Assembly (NCBI RefSeq): GCF_004359985.1
Contig: NZ_SMRO01000002.1
Coordinates: 2,370,536 to 2,434,535 of the forward strand
DNA length: 64,000 bases
Direction: 5' to 3'
Source: Paraburkholderia flava
GTDB lineage: Bacteria; Pseudomonadota; Gammaproteobacteria; Burkholderiales; Burkholderiaceae
Notes under the pieces: generated by a model
Seen by the model: only the letters and a program-made list of their open reading frames with translations
Databases searched by the model: none
Told to the model about the DNA's origin: nothing
Shown here: in pieces, positions 1-8,403 of the stretch
Layout: each line of letters begins with the position of its first letter
Numbering within the stretch: the first letter of the stretch is position 1
Translations under genes and position numbers: made by a program

Positions 1-80
1 GGCTCACAAGGCGCACTCCACAACCCCCATCCGCGTAACGCCGTAAAATCGCCGCTTCAGCCGAGCGAGCGTTGCGCCCC

Positions 81-986
81 ATGGTCAATCCGACACACTT
101 CGATCTCCACTCGCTGCGCGTCTTCCTGATGGTCGCCGAGTCCGGCAGCCTCACGAAGGCAGCGGAGCGCAGTCACATGACGCTGTCCGCAGTCAGCAAG
201 CGAATCGCCGATCTCGAACGCGCGACCGATTGCGCGCTGCTCGTCCGGCAGCCGCGCGGCGTGGAATTGACGCCCGCCGGCAAGGGGCTACTCGCACACG
301 CGACGCAGGTGCTCGACCAGGTGAACCGGATGGCCGGCGAGATGTCCGACTATGCGGTTGGCGTGCGCGGTCACGTGCGGATCTGGGCGAATACGTCGGC
401 GATCGTGCAGTTCCTGCCGGTCGATCTGCAGCGTTTTCTCGCTGCGCATCCCGGCATCCGTCTGACGCTCGCGGAGAAGCTGAGCGGCGATATCGTCGAA
501 GCGCTCGGCGACGGCCGCACCGATCTCGGCATCTTCGCGGACAACGTGCCCGCTCCGCTGATCGACAAACGCGTGTATCACCGCGACCAGCTCGTGTTGC
601 TGGTGCCGCCCGATCACCCGCTCGCGGACGCCGAAGCAGTCGCCTTCACCGATACGCTCGACTACGACTACGTCGGTCTAACGGCGGGCAGTTCGCTGCT
701 GCTGCGGATGCTCGATGCCGCGATCGCGGCCGAGCGCACGTTGCGTCTGCGCGTCCAGGTGAGCAGTTTCGACGGTATCTGCCGGATGATCGAAGCGGGT
801 CTCGGCATCGGCGTGCTGCCCGAGGCCGCAGTGCGTCGCGAGATTCTCGCGGCGGGTCTGCGCGCGGTGCCACTCACCGACCCGTGGGGCATCCGCACGC
901 TATGGATCGGTGCGAAATCCGGCCGCGAGCTGACGCCGGAGGCGACCAAGCTGTTCGATTTCATGTCGGAGAAAGCGGCGGATTGA
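81..986 (+). CDS. LysR-family transcriptional regulator
   Basis: The 301-residue protein has the LysR layout. An N-terminal winged helix-turn-helix (about residues 5-65, with 'SLTKAAERSHMTLSAVSKRI') is followed by a substrate-binding domain of the periplasmic-binding-protein type (about 90-295). I place the start at the ATG at 81 (MVNPTHFDLHSLRVF); a TTG nine bases upstream is in frame but less likely. The effector is unknown. The next intact gene lies convergent on the other strand, so there is no divergent partner inside the window; a target gene could lie left of position 1. Family assignment is firm and specific function is unknown. Confidence 0.9.
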   Translation: MVNPTHFDLHSLRVFLMVAESGSLTKAAERSHMTLSAVSKRIADLERATDCALLVRQPRGVELTPAGKGLLAHATQVLDQVNRMAGEMSDYAVGVRGHVRIWANTSAIVQFLPVDLQRFLAAHPGIRLTLAEKLSGDIVEALGDGRTDLGIFADNVPAPLIDKRVYHRDQLVLLVPPDHPLADAEAVAFTDTLDYDYVGLTAGSSLLLRMLDAAIAAERTLRLRVQVSSFDGICRMIEAGLGIGVLPEAAVRREILAAGLRAVPLTDPWGIRTLWIGAKSGRELTPEATKLFDFMSEKAAD

Positions 987-1022
987 TCGGCTCAAGACAC
1001 GTGTTGCGGCGTACCGTCCCGC

Positions 1023-1256
1023 TCACGCGTGCGGCAACACGAGTTCGTCGAAGCGAGACCGCATTTGCTCCAGCATCGCGACGCAACCCGGACGGAGTGG
1101 ATTGCCGCACAGATTGAGACGCTTGATGTTCGGATTGCGGGCGAGCGCCAACGCTCCCGGGTCGCCGATATTGCAGTTGCGTACATTGAGCGACGCGAAC
1201 TTGCCGCGCGAGAGGTGCATCGCGCCTTAGTTTTCGATGCCGCCGTTACCGTTCAT
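1023..1256 (-). pseudogene. Leucine-rich-repeat protein remnant
   Basis: Read on the minus strand, this stretch encodes two or more leucine-rich repeats of the RNase-inhibitor/GALA style ('GALALARNPNIKRLNLCGNPL'). The frame upstream of the ATG at 1220 continues the repeat (MNGNGGIEN, then a TAA stop, then GAMHLSRG...), and a further in-frame TAG lies just before it. Only about 75 codons remain, which is far too short for an LRR effector or scaffold protein. I read it as a decayed gene fragment lying directly behind the pel operon. A short intact 65-residue ORF starting at 1220 cannot be excluded, but it has no clear ribosome binding site. Confidence 0.6.
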
Positions 1257-1264
1257 CTACCGGT

Positions 1265-2170
1265 TCAAGGGGACGTCTGCTGACTCGCGCTGTCTGCCGC
1301 GTCCGCCCCCGCGCCAACCGTGCGCAGCGCCCCATCGGTCACATAAGGAATCAGCCCCGCCGCGCGAATTTTCTCGACGATCGTACGACGGCATGCAGCA
1401 TCGTCCGGCGCGCAGTAGTCGATCGAAATCACCGGCAGTGCGTAGCGTTCGCGGATCGTCTTCGCCTGCGCGAGCAGCCAGTCGCGATCGTTCGCCGGTA
1501 CGGCATCGTAGCGCTGGTTACGCTGATCCCAGTTGCCGAACAGCGATTCGAACGCGACCGCGGCCACGTCGTCATGCACCTGCGGCAGGATTTCGAAACC
1601 GCGATTCAGGATCAGTTGCGCCTGCGGATAGCGCGCCTTCACTGCGCGGATCACCGTGACGAGCCCGGCTTCCTGCTTCGCGCGCGCCGCATCGGTTTTT
1701 GCAACGAGCTGGTACGAGTCCAGCGTATCGAAAAAGAAGCCACGATAACCGCGCGCCCACAGCGGCCCGATTACCTTGTCGACGAAGAACGCGGGCCAGC
1801 CGGGCGCGGTCTGATCGACCACCGTCGATGCCCAGGTCGTATTGCGTCCGAGCAGCCATTGCTTCGGCATCGCGCGCGCGTAACTGCGTGCGTGCGTCAC
1901 TTCGCCGACGCTCACGTACGCGTACCACGCGGGACACGGCGCACGCTGCGTACGCGGATCGAAACCACTGTCCGGTTCGACGACGACCGTGCCGAACTTC
2001 GCCAGCTGTTCGACGGGCACGTTCTCGCCATAGAACAACGCCACCGATTGCAGGTGCCCCGCCGCATCGCGACCGCACGCTACGGGTTCATCTGCGCGCG
2101 CAGTGCGTGCCCACAGCAGGCACAGCACAGCCACCGCGAGCACGGCTAAAGCGACGACAACAGAGACCAT
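1265..2170 (-). CDS. Stand-alone GH114-type endo-alpha-1,4-polygalactosaminidase-like protein
   Basis: This is a secreted or membrane-anchored protein of about 301 residues. A hydrophobic signal/anchor (MVSVVVALAVLAVAVLCLLW) precedes a GH114 TIM-barrel domain. The motifs 'GFFFDTLDSY' (acidic residue) and 'LILNRGFEILP' (Glu) correspond to the two acidic positions used by Ega3/PelA-type glycosidases that cut galactosaminogalactan or Pel. The gene follows pelG by 51 bp on the same strand, so it probably belongs to the operon and trims or releases Pel. The ATG at 2170 gives a clean signal sequence; an in-frame TTG at 2212 would add 14 residues. It is separate from the hydrolase domain inside PelA, which looks degenerate here. 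Confidence 0.75.
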   Translation of the reverse strand: MVSVVVALAVLAVAVLCLLWARTARADEPVACGRDAAGHLQSVALFYGENVPVEQLAKFGTVVVEPDSGFDPRTQRAPCPAWYAYVSVGEVTHARSYARAMPKQWLLGRNTTWASTVVDQTAPGWPAFFVDKVIGPLWARGYRGFFFDTLDSYQLVAKTDAARAKQEAGLVTVIRAVKARYPQAQLILNRGFEILPQVHDDVAAVAFESLFGNWDQRNQRYDAVPANDRDWLLAQAKTIRERYALPVISIDYCAPDDAACRRTIVEKIRAAGLIPYVTDGALRTVGAGADAADSASQQTSP

Positions 2171-2221
2171 GGTCGACCGGCGTAAAGAATGGAATCGGAA
2201 GACGGACAGCAACGGTTCACC

Positions 2222-3595
2222 TCACTGGCGCAGCATATAGGTTTCATACTCGAGCCGGCTGAACTTGCGGTCGAGCAGCAGCACCGCCGCGACGTCGAGG
2301 ATCAGCAGCGCGAGCGCGAAGCCGTAGCCGTACGCGTCGGGCGTCATCCACAGCGTGATGCCGGTCAGCAACCCATTCAGCACGACGAACCCGGCGCTCA
2401 ACGCGACCACCGAACGGCGCGAGTCGAGATAGAAGAATACGTTCATCAAACCCAGCAGCAGCACCTGCAGGCTCGCAGCGATCACGTCGACGAGCAGCAG
2501 CGGCAGATACAGCGTCGAGATATGCAGCGCTTCGAGCAGCCAGTGACCGAACGCGACGATCAGCAGCAGCACGACCGCCTGCACCTTGACGATCTCGTAC
2601 AACCCTGCCCGCACGCTGCCGACCATCATGTCGCGCATCTCGTTGATGTGATGCAGCGTCGCGCCGCTGCGCACCGCTTCGAAGAACGCATCGTAATACT
2701 CGACAAAATCCGCCTCGATCCGTACGAGGAACGTTGCCATGCCCGGCATCACGCACACATACGCGATAAACACCGGGATATCGTAGATCACGGACGCATG
2801 CAGCGGACCGATCACCTGCGAGCCGGTGCCCGGCGAATACCAGAACATGAATTTGTCGAGCCACACGCCAAGATTGAACAGCAGCCCGACGAGCGCGAGG
2901 CTCGGGTACGCGAAACGTCGGTTGAGCGCATCGAACGCGATGAAGCGCTCGCTGCTGTAGTTCCGGTAGATCAACCCCGACAACCCTGCGTACAGCACCA
3001 GATGCCCCGCGACAAAGCCGCCGAGCAACCCGGCGATCCCGTGCCGGTTCAGCAGCAGCGCGAACGCGACCGTGCAGCCATAGCCGACGAGAAACACCAG
3101 CAGGATCTGCCGGTACTGCTTGACGCTCGACAGGAAGATCACTGCGATCCAGATGTTGCTGACGACGACGAACCCCGCCACCATCAGCACGCGATACACC
3201 AGTGGCTCGCCGCGAAACCCGAGCGCGACCGCGATAAAGCCGACGAGCCCCGATGCCGCAGTCGCGACCAGCACGATGCCGTTGTAGTTCGAAAGTACGA
3301 GGTCTTCGCGCTTCTCGAACAGGCGGTCGGAGATGAAGCGCGTGAACGACAGCTGCAACGGTCCAGTCAGGATCAGGCTGCCCGCGATCAGATAAGTCAC
3401 CGACACCTGGAACTGCACGATCGCGTACTTCGGAATCACGAACGCGAGACTCAATATACCGATGATCAGAATGCCGAAGATCGACAGGATCAGCGGACCG
3501 GAACTGATCAGCCCCGCGTACGCATACGCGCGCGCGACGCCGAACAGCGTCTGCTGCCGGAGGATCTTGCGCAGTTCGAAACCGATGCCGGCCAT
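2222..3595 (-). CDS. pelG: PelG, inner-membrane flippase-like Pel transporter
   Basis: The 457-residue polytopic membrane protein is close to the P. aeruginosa PelG length. It begins MAGIGFELRKILRQQTLFG and has about twelve hydrophobic segments, as expected for this MOP-superfamily (Wzx-like) transporter. PelG acts with PelD, PelE and PelF to synthesise and move Pel across the inner membrane. Its ATG shares one base with the PelF TGA (TGATG), indicating translational coupling. The gene order pelF-pelG and the sequence leave little doubt. Confidence 0.95.
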   Translation of the reverse strand: MAGIGFELRKILRQQTLFGVARAYAYAGLISSGPLILSIFGILIIGILSLAFVIPKYAIVQFQVSVTYLIAGSLILTGPLQLSFTRFISDRLFEKREDLVLSNYNGIVLVATAASGLVGFIAVALGFRGEPLVYRVLMVAGFVVVSNIWIAVIFLSSVKQYRQILLVFLVGYGCTVAFALLLNRHGIAGLLGGFVAGHLVLYAGLSGLIYRNYSSERFIAFDALNRRFAYPSLALVGLLFNLGVWLDKFMFWYSPGTGSQVIGPLHASVIYDIPVFIAYVCVMPGMATFLVRIEADFVEYYDAFFEAVRSGATLHHINEMRDMMVGSVRAGLYEIVKVQAVVLLLIVAFGHWLLEALHISTLYLPLLLVDVIAASLQVLLLGLMNVFFYLDSRRSVVALSAGFVVLNGLLTGITLWMTPDAYGYGFALALLILDVAAVLLLDRKFSRLEYETYMLRQ

Positions 3596-5208
3596 CAGCG
3601 GGTCTCCTGCGTGGGGGTACTCGAAGCGTGATGCACGGGACACCCTGCTCCACGCGCGCCGCGCGCATCGTGCGGACGGTCGGGTGCCGTGGTCAGTGCG
3701 TCGTACAGCGTGCGGTACTGGTCGATCATTTGAGTACGCGTATAGAAGCGTCGCACGCGCGCGATGCCGGCCTGCTGCGCGGCTAGCCAGCGAGGACCAT
3801 CGCCAAGCAGGTCGAGCACGGCCTGTGCGAACGCGGCCGGGTTCGCGATCGGCACGACCGCACCCGCGCTGCCGAGCGCACGATCCTCGTCGTCGAGCCC
3901 TTCGATCAACTGACGGCACGAACCGACGTCGGTCGTGATCGACGGCACGCCGGCCGCAAAGCCTTCCAGCACGACGAGCGGCAGCGCTTCGCTGATCGAC
4001 GTCAGCGCGATCACGTCGACCTTCGGCAGAATCGCATCGATGCGCTGAAAGCCGAGAAAGCGCACGTTCTCCGCGAGCCCGAGACTCTGCGCGAGCGCGT
4101 GGCATTCCTGTGCGTAGGCTGGATCTTCTTCTTCCGGCCCGACGATCCACCCTTCAAGATCCGGCATCGTCCGCGACGCGATGAAGATCGCGCGAATGAA
4201 CGTCTTGATGTCCTTGATCGGCACGACCCGGCCGATGAGCGCAACGACGCGGCGCGGACCGTCGACGCGCTGCGCGATCAGCGGCGCGAGCCCGTCGACG
4301 TCGACGCCGTTCGGAATGTTGCGCGTGCGCTCCGCCGCCGCGCCGTCCGCGATCTGCCGGCGACGGTTGGTCTCGTACAGCGCGACGATTTCGTCGGCGG
4401 CGTCGTACGCGAGCTTGCCGAGCGCTTCGAAGAAACGCACCCACAGCTCACGGAAATAGCTGATCTTCGAGATGTCGCGCTCGAACGCGCCGCGGTTGTC
4501 GCGAATCCACTGGCTTTGCAGCAGATCGATCTTGCGTTCCTTGGTGTAGATCCCGTGCTCCGACACGAGCAGCGGACGACCCGTCCGGTAATGCAGCAGC
4601 GCCCCCAGAAAACCCGCATAACCGGTCGACACCGTGTGATACACGCGCGCCGGCGGCAACGCGCGTGCGATCCGCGCGAGCTGCCACAGCGGCTTGTGCA
4701 TGATCCGCACGGTCCAGAAGTAGTCGGTGAACGACGGGTCCGTGCAGTAGCGGTGATACTGATCGACGATGAAATTCCACGCCGCGCGGCTCGCAGTGAA
4801 CTGCCGCTCGTTCAGTGGTCCGTCGTCGCCGATCAGTTGCACCATGTCGGCCATCAGCGCAGCGGGATTTTCATCGCCGTGGCCACGCCATGCGTCGTGC
4901 AACGCGGCCGATCGCGCGAATGCGGCGGCATCGCCGGGAATTTCGCGTCGGGTGCCGATGTCGGCGGGCGTGTCGCCGTACAGGTAATGCGCTTCGAAAT
5001 GCACGACGTTCGCGGGCAGCTCGTACGCGGCACCGCGATAGTCCTCTTCGCGGCTACCGATGAACGCGATCGCGAAACGGATCTGCGGGTACGAGCGGAT
5101 CATTTCGTTGACCCAGCTCGACACGCCGCCGCGCACGTACGGGAACGTGCCTTCGAGCAGCAGGCAGACATCGGCATCGTCGGCGCGACGGATCAGGGAT
5201 GGGTTCAT
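3595..5208 (-). CDS. pelF: PelF, cytoplasmic Pel glycosyltransferase (GT4)
   Basis: The 537-residue GT4-fold glycosyltransferase carries the EX7E signature 'EALPLVVLEG' and the N-terminal 'LLLEGTFPYVRGGVSSWVNE' typical of PelF. The family uses UDP-GlcNAc/UDP-GalNAc-type donors to polymerise Pel in the cytoplasm. I chose the ATG at 5208 because it overlaps the PelE stop by ATGA and is followed at once by the conserved N-terminus; the frame stays open further upstream but runs through pelE. Its stop overlaps the pelG start by one base. Confidence 0.96.
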   Translation of the reverse strand: MNPSLIRRADDADVCLLLEGTFPYVRGGVSSWVNEMIRSYPQIRFAIAFIGSREEDYRGAAYELPANVVHFEAHYLYGDTPADIGTRREIPGDAAAFARSAALHDAWRGHGDENPAALMADMVQLIGDDGPLNERQFTASRAAWNFIVDQYHRYCTDPSFTDYFWTVRIMHKPLWQLARIARALPPARVYHTVSTGYAGFLGALLHYRTGRPLLVSEHGIYTKERKIDLLQSQWIRDNRGAFERDISKISYFRELWVRFFEALGKLAYDAADEIVALYETNRRRQIADGAAAERTRNIPNGVDVDGLAPLIAQRVDGPRRVVALIGRVVPIKDIKTFIRAIFIASRTMPDLEGWIVGPEEEDPAYAQECHALAQSLGLAENVRFLGFQRIDAILPKVDVIALTSISEALPLVVLEGFAAGVPSITTDVGSCRQLIEGLDDEDRALGSAGAVVPIANPAAFAQAVLDLLGDGPRWLAAQQAGIARVRRFYTRTQMIDQYRTLYDALTTAPDRPHDARGARGAGCPVHHASSTPTQETR

Positions 5209-6269
5209 GACGACCAGTAACGCACGACGGGTTTGAGAACGGGCAGCGCGGCCGCGTTGCCGAGCGACGCGAGCAGCTCCGACACGCGCCGGTAGTCGCC
5301 GCGCAGGAACGCGGCTTCGGCGAGCCACGGCACCAGGCGCTCGCGCGGAAAGCCCTGCGCGAACGCGCTCGCCATGTACTGCGTGGCCGCGTCCGCATCG
5401 CCGTTCGCCAGCGCGAGACGGCCGCGCACGAGCCACAGCGCGGCATCGTCGGTATGAATCGCGAGCGCGGCCTGCGCGTGGCGGTCGGCCTGTTCGAGCG
5501 TGTGCCTGTAGACCGCTCCTTGAACCAGGTTCTGATAGACCAGCTCGAAGTGCAGCTCGGCGAGACGGCGATGGATCGCGTGACGTTGTGCATCGTCGTC
5601 CGCTTCGTCGAGCGTCTGCGTGGTCTGGAAGATCTTCTGCATGATCTCGTTCTCCGCGCGGTCGAGCGTGCCGTATGCGATCAGCCGCACGTCCTCGATC
5701 GGATCGGCGAGCAGGTCGCGCAGCAGCGTGCCGGTCGTGCGCGTCGGCATGCTCTGGATTGCGACCAGTGCGGACAGTCGATCGGACGCGGCCACCTGGG
5801 TATTCACGAGACGCGCCTGCAGACGCGCACCGCCGCCATGCGACACGCGCGACACCAGGTACGTGACGAACTCGGGCACCGGCACGTCGGCGAGCGTGTC
5901 GTCGTCGCGCTTCGCGGGCCACCACGCGGCCCACGCGCAGCTTGCCAGCACGACGAGGCCGCCACCCACTGGCACGAACGTGCACGCGAGCCATAGCGCT
6001 GCGAATGTCCATACGCGAGGCTCGCGATAGCGCAGGGGTAGCGCGAGCCGGAACAGCGCGGCCTGCGCGGCGCCGCCTGCAATTGCTGCTGCCGACACGG
6101 GCCAGAAGGGATCGATAGACGCTTCACGCCCACGCGCGAAATACATGAGCACCACGTATTGCAGCGCGGCCACGACCGCGACGCCGACGAGCGCAACGAG
6201 CACGAGCAATGCCATCGACAGCGTCGACATGACTGTCGCGTCAGCGGACGTGGAAGCGGGCCTAGACAT
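5205..6269 (-). CDS. pelE: PelE, membrane TPR-like Pel synthesis protein
   Basis: The protein has 354 residues. Two N-terminal transmembrane segments (about residues 15-40 and 45-65) are followed by a hydrophobic patch near 80-100 and a helical TPR-like C-terminal half ('TDDAALWLVRGRLALANGDADAA'). PelE binds PelD and the other inner-membrane Pel proteins. The ATG at 6269 overlaps the end of pelD by 8 bp; an internal ATG at 6230 is an alternative. The identification rests on position between pelD and pelF, topology and length. Confidence 0.9.
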   Translation of the reverse strand: MSRPASTSADATVMSTLSMALLVLVALVGVAVVAALQYVVLMYFARGREASIDPFWPVSAAAIAGGAAQAALFRLALPLRYREPRVWTFAALWLACTFVPVGGGLVVLASCAWAAWWPAKRDDDTLADVPVPEFVTYLVSRVSHGGGARLQARLVNTQVAASDRLSALVAIQSMPTRTTGTLLRDLLADPIEDVRLIAYGTLDRAENEIMQKIFQTTQTLDEADDDAQRHAIHRRLAELHFELVYQNLVQGAVYRHTLEQADRHAQAALAIHTDDAALWLVRGRLALANGDADAATQYMASAFAQGFPRERLVPWLAEAAFLRGDYRRVSELLASLGNAAALPVLKPVVRYWSS

Positions 6270-7719
6270 CGACGCCGCTTCGCTTCAGAAACCGCTGCAA
6301 CGCGAGCCCCGGTTCGAGGCTGCCAAGATGCAGAGTGTGCACACCAATCCGCGCCCCCTCGAGATCGAGACTGAACTGCGCCGCCAGGCTCGACTCGATC
6401 CGCGCAAGGTAACCGTCGACGCCGGTCGTATCGGTCGCGGGCATCAGGTTCACCAGCACCGACTGGGTCGGTGTTTTCAGCGGCCACATCAGGTCGAGCG
6501 CGCGGCGTCGACGGACGACGTGCTCGAAGAACGAATCGCCGGCCTCGTCGTGCGGAAACACCAGCGCGACCAGCGACGATGCAATCCCCACCTCGCGTTG
6601 CAGACGCGTGAGGCGCCCGAGATCGAGCGCGAAATCGTACGGGCAGTTCGGCACTGCCGCCAGCACGTCGCGCACCAGATGCGAATGCTCGACACCGTCT
6701 GCGTAATAGCCGAGCAGCACGAGCAGCAATTGCAGGTTGTCGAAGTTCAGCGACAGGAACGGCATGCGACGGATCGCGAGCATCGCGATCAACCGGCCGT
6801 CTGCCGACACCAGCGGCGCACAGACCAGCAGCCGTGTGTTCGGCGACACCGGTGCGCCGTCGTCGGTTTTCAGATGCGCGACGCTTTTCGTTTCGAGCGC
6901 ACGCGTGACGAGGTCGTCACGCGGATCGAAGTCGAAACCATCGCCGAGCCGCGCAACCGGCTCGCGCGCCAACCGCGTACCGTTCACCGGATACAGCGCC
7001 GCAACTTCGATCTGGCAGGCCTGCGCGACGAACTCGAGCAGTTCGCGCGCGCCGGGCAGCGCTTCACTGCCAGCGCCCGTATCGCTACGCGCAACCGCAG
7101 GCGGTACTTCAAGCCCATACGCAACCGACAGACGACGCAGCTCGGTGATCGAATCGCGCAACGTCGTCGGCTTCGACAGCAGATCCTTTTCGAGCCGTTC
7201 GTGCGACAGCCGCATCAGGTAGTGGCTGTTCGTGATCGCGACGAGCCGGTCGTTCAGGTAATCGTTGATCGCGTTCGCACGGCTCGCGCGACTACCCCAC
7301 GTATCACCGAAATGGCCCGCGACGATCGTTTGCAGCAGGCCACCGGTGAAGAACAGCAGCGGCCATTCGGCGCCAGCTGCCGGCGAGAGCCCATGAGCAT
7401 GCAGCAGCCATGCGCCGATCACGAATGCGTCGGCGAGCAGTCCGAGCAGCGTCCCGTAACGCAGCGCGACGATCAGCGGAGCGAACCACAGCCACGGAAA
7501 CCCCGTATGCAGCAGCAGCGGATCGTTGTGATCGAACGCCCATGCGAGCGCCAGCACGATCAGCATGAACACCGCTGTCTCGACCACCGACATCGGCCGC
7601 GCGGCAGCCGGCGCGATAAAGCGGCGCACCGCGCCGAGATTGCCGAACGGATTCGCGTAGCGCGATTTGGCCGAAACCCCGGCCGAAGCCCCGGTCGACG
7701 ATGCGTTAGCGTGGTTCAC
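6262..7719 (-). CDS. pelD: PelD, c-di-GMP receptor of the Pel machinery
   Basis: The 485-residue inner-membrane protein has N-terminal transmembrane helices (about residues 47-135), a GAF domain (about 225-345) and a degenerate GGDEF domain (about 350-480). The GGDEF active site is lost, but an inhibitory-site motif RALD (RxxD, about residues 406-409) is present, the element through which PelD senses c-di-GMP to switch on Pel production. I chose the GTG at 7719, which has a GGGGAGGG ribosome binding site five bases upstream, in the 34-bp gap after the pelC stop. Its stop overlaps the pelE start. Confidence 0.95.
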   Translation of the reverse strand: MNHANASSTGASAGVSAKSRYANPFGNLGAVRRFIAPAAARPMSVVETAVFMLIVLALAWAFDHNDPLLLHTGFPWLWFAPLIVALRYGTLLGLLADAFVIGAWLLHAHGLSPAAGAEWPLLFFTGGLLQTIVAGHFGDTWGSRASRANAINDYLNDRLVAITNSHYLMRLSHERLEKDLLSKPTTLRDSITELRRLSVAYGLEVPPAVARSDTGAGSEALPGARELLEFVAQACQIEVAALYPVNGTRLAREPVARLGDGFDFDPRDDLVTRALETKSVAHLKTDDGAPVSPNTRLLVCAPLVSADGRLIAMLAIRRMPFLSLNFDNLQLLLVLLGYYADGVEHSHLVRDVLAAVPNCPYDFALDLGRLTRLQREVGIASSLVALVFPHDEAGDSFFEHVVRRRRALDLMWPLKTPTQSVLVNLMPATDTTGVDGYLARIESSLAAQFSLDLEGARIGVHTLHLGSLEPGLALQRFLKRSGVDV

Positions 7720-7753
7720 GGCGCCCTCCCCGTCAGATGTCGCGACGTGCGGA

Positions 7754-8314
7754 TCACGAGCGCGATTGCGTCGGACGAAGCGGCGCAAGCAACCCGCCGA
7801 TCAGCGAGCCCGCGACGCTCGACAGGCTCGAACGGCTCCAGCCGCTCTTCGTACCCGCCGCGCTCCACACGACCTTGCCCGACTCGACGTCGACCAGTTC
7901 GAACGTCAGCCCCGCAACCGGCTCACCGTCGACGCCGACCTTGTAGCGCCATTCCTCGACCGCCCCCGCGAGCACGTACTTCACGTGCTGCTCGCGCGCC
8001 CACGCGAGACGCCGCTCGCCGGTATCGCGCTGCGCGGTGTCGAACATCGCGTTGCCGGAGCCTTCGACGGGTGCGATCCGCACGTCGGTCAGACCGTTTG
8101 CGCGCAGCACGTTCGCCGCGATGGCTGCTGCGCTGCCGCCGGCCGCCGGCGTTTCGGTGAAGTTCGCGATCGGCGCGATCGCGACTGCATCGTTCGCGGC
8201 AAGCGACGGTGCGGCCGTCTGACGGATCGACCCGCAACCGGCGAGCAGCATCGCCGACGCGGCCAGCGCCATCGACCAGTGGATAAAACGGGACCCTCGA
8301 TTCACTGTGTTCAT
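7754..8314 (-). CDS. pelC: PelC, outer-membrane lipoprotein of the Pel secretion pore
   Basis: The 186-residue lipoprotein has a signal peptide ending in a lipobox (LLAGC, Cys at about residue 27). The body resembles CsgG/PelC: a small alpha/beta domain with a C-terminal amphipathic helix. In P. aeruginosa, PelC forms a dodecameric ring under PelB that guides the cationic polymer to the pore. GAGGAG precedes the ATG at 8314. It sits between pelB and pelD as expected. Confidence 0.93.
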   Translation of the reverse strand: MNTVNRGSRFIHWSMALAASAMLLAGCGSIRQTAAPSLAANDAVAIAPIANFTETPAAGGSAAAIAANVLRANGLTDVRIAPVEGSGNAMFDTAQRDTGERRLAWAREQHVKYVLAGAVEEWRYKVGVDGEPVAGLTFELVDVESGKVVWSAAGTKSGWSRSSLSSVAGSLIGGLLAPLRPTQSRS

Positions 8315-8403
8315 CGAACCACTCCTCAGTCACATCACATCGTTGTCTGCTTCACGTCGTCGGGCCTGTCGCTGCCCGCCGCTTTATTGCTTCAATTGAT
8401 GCT

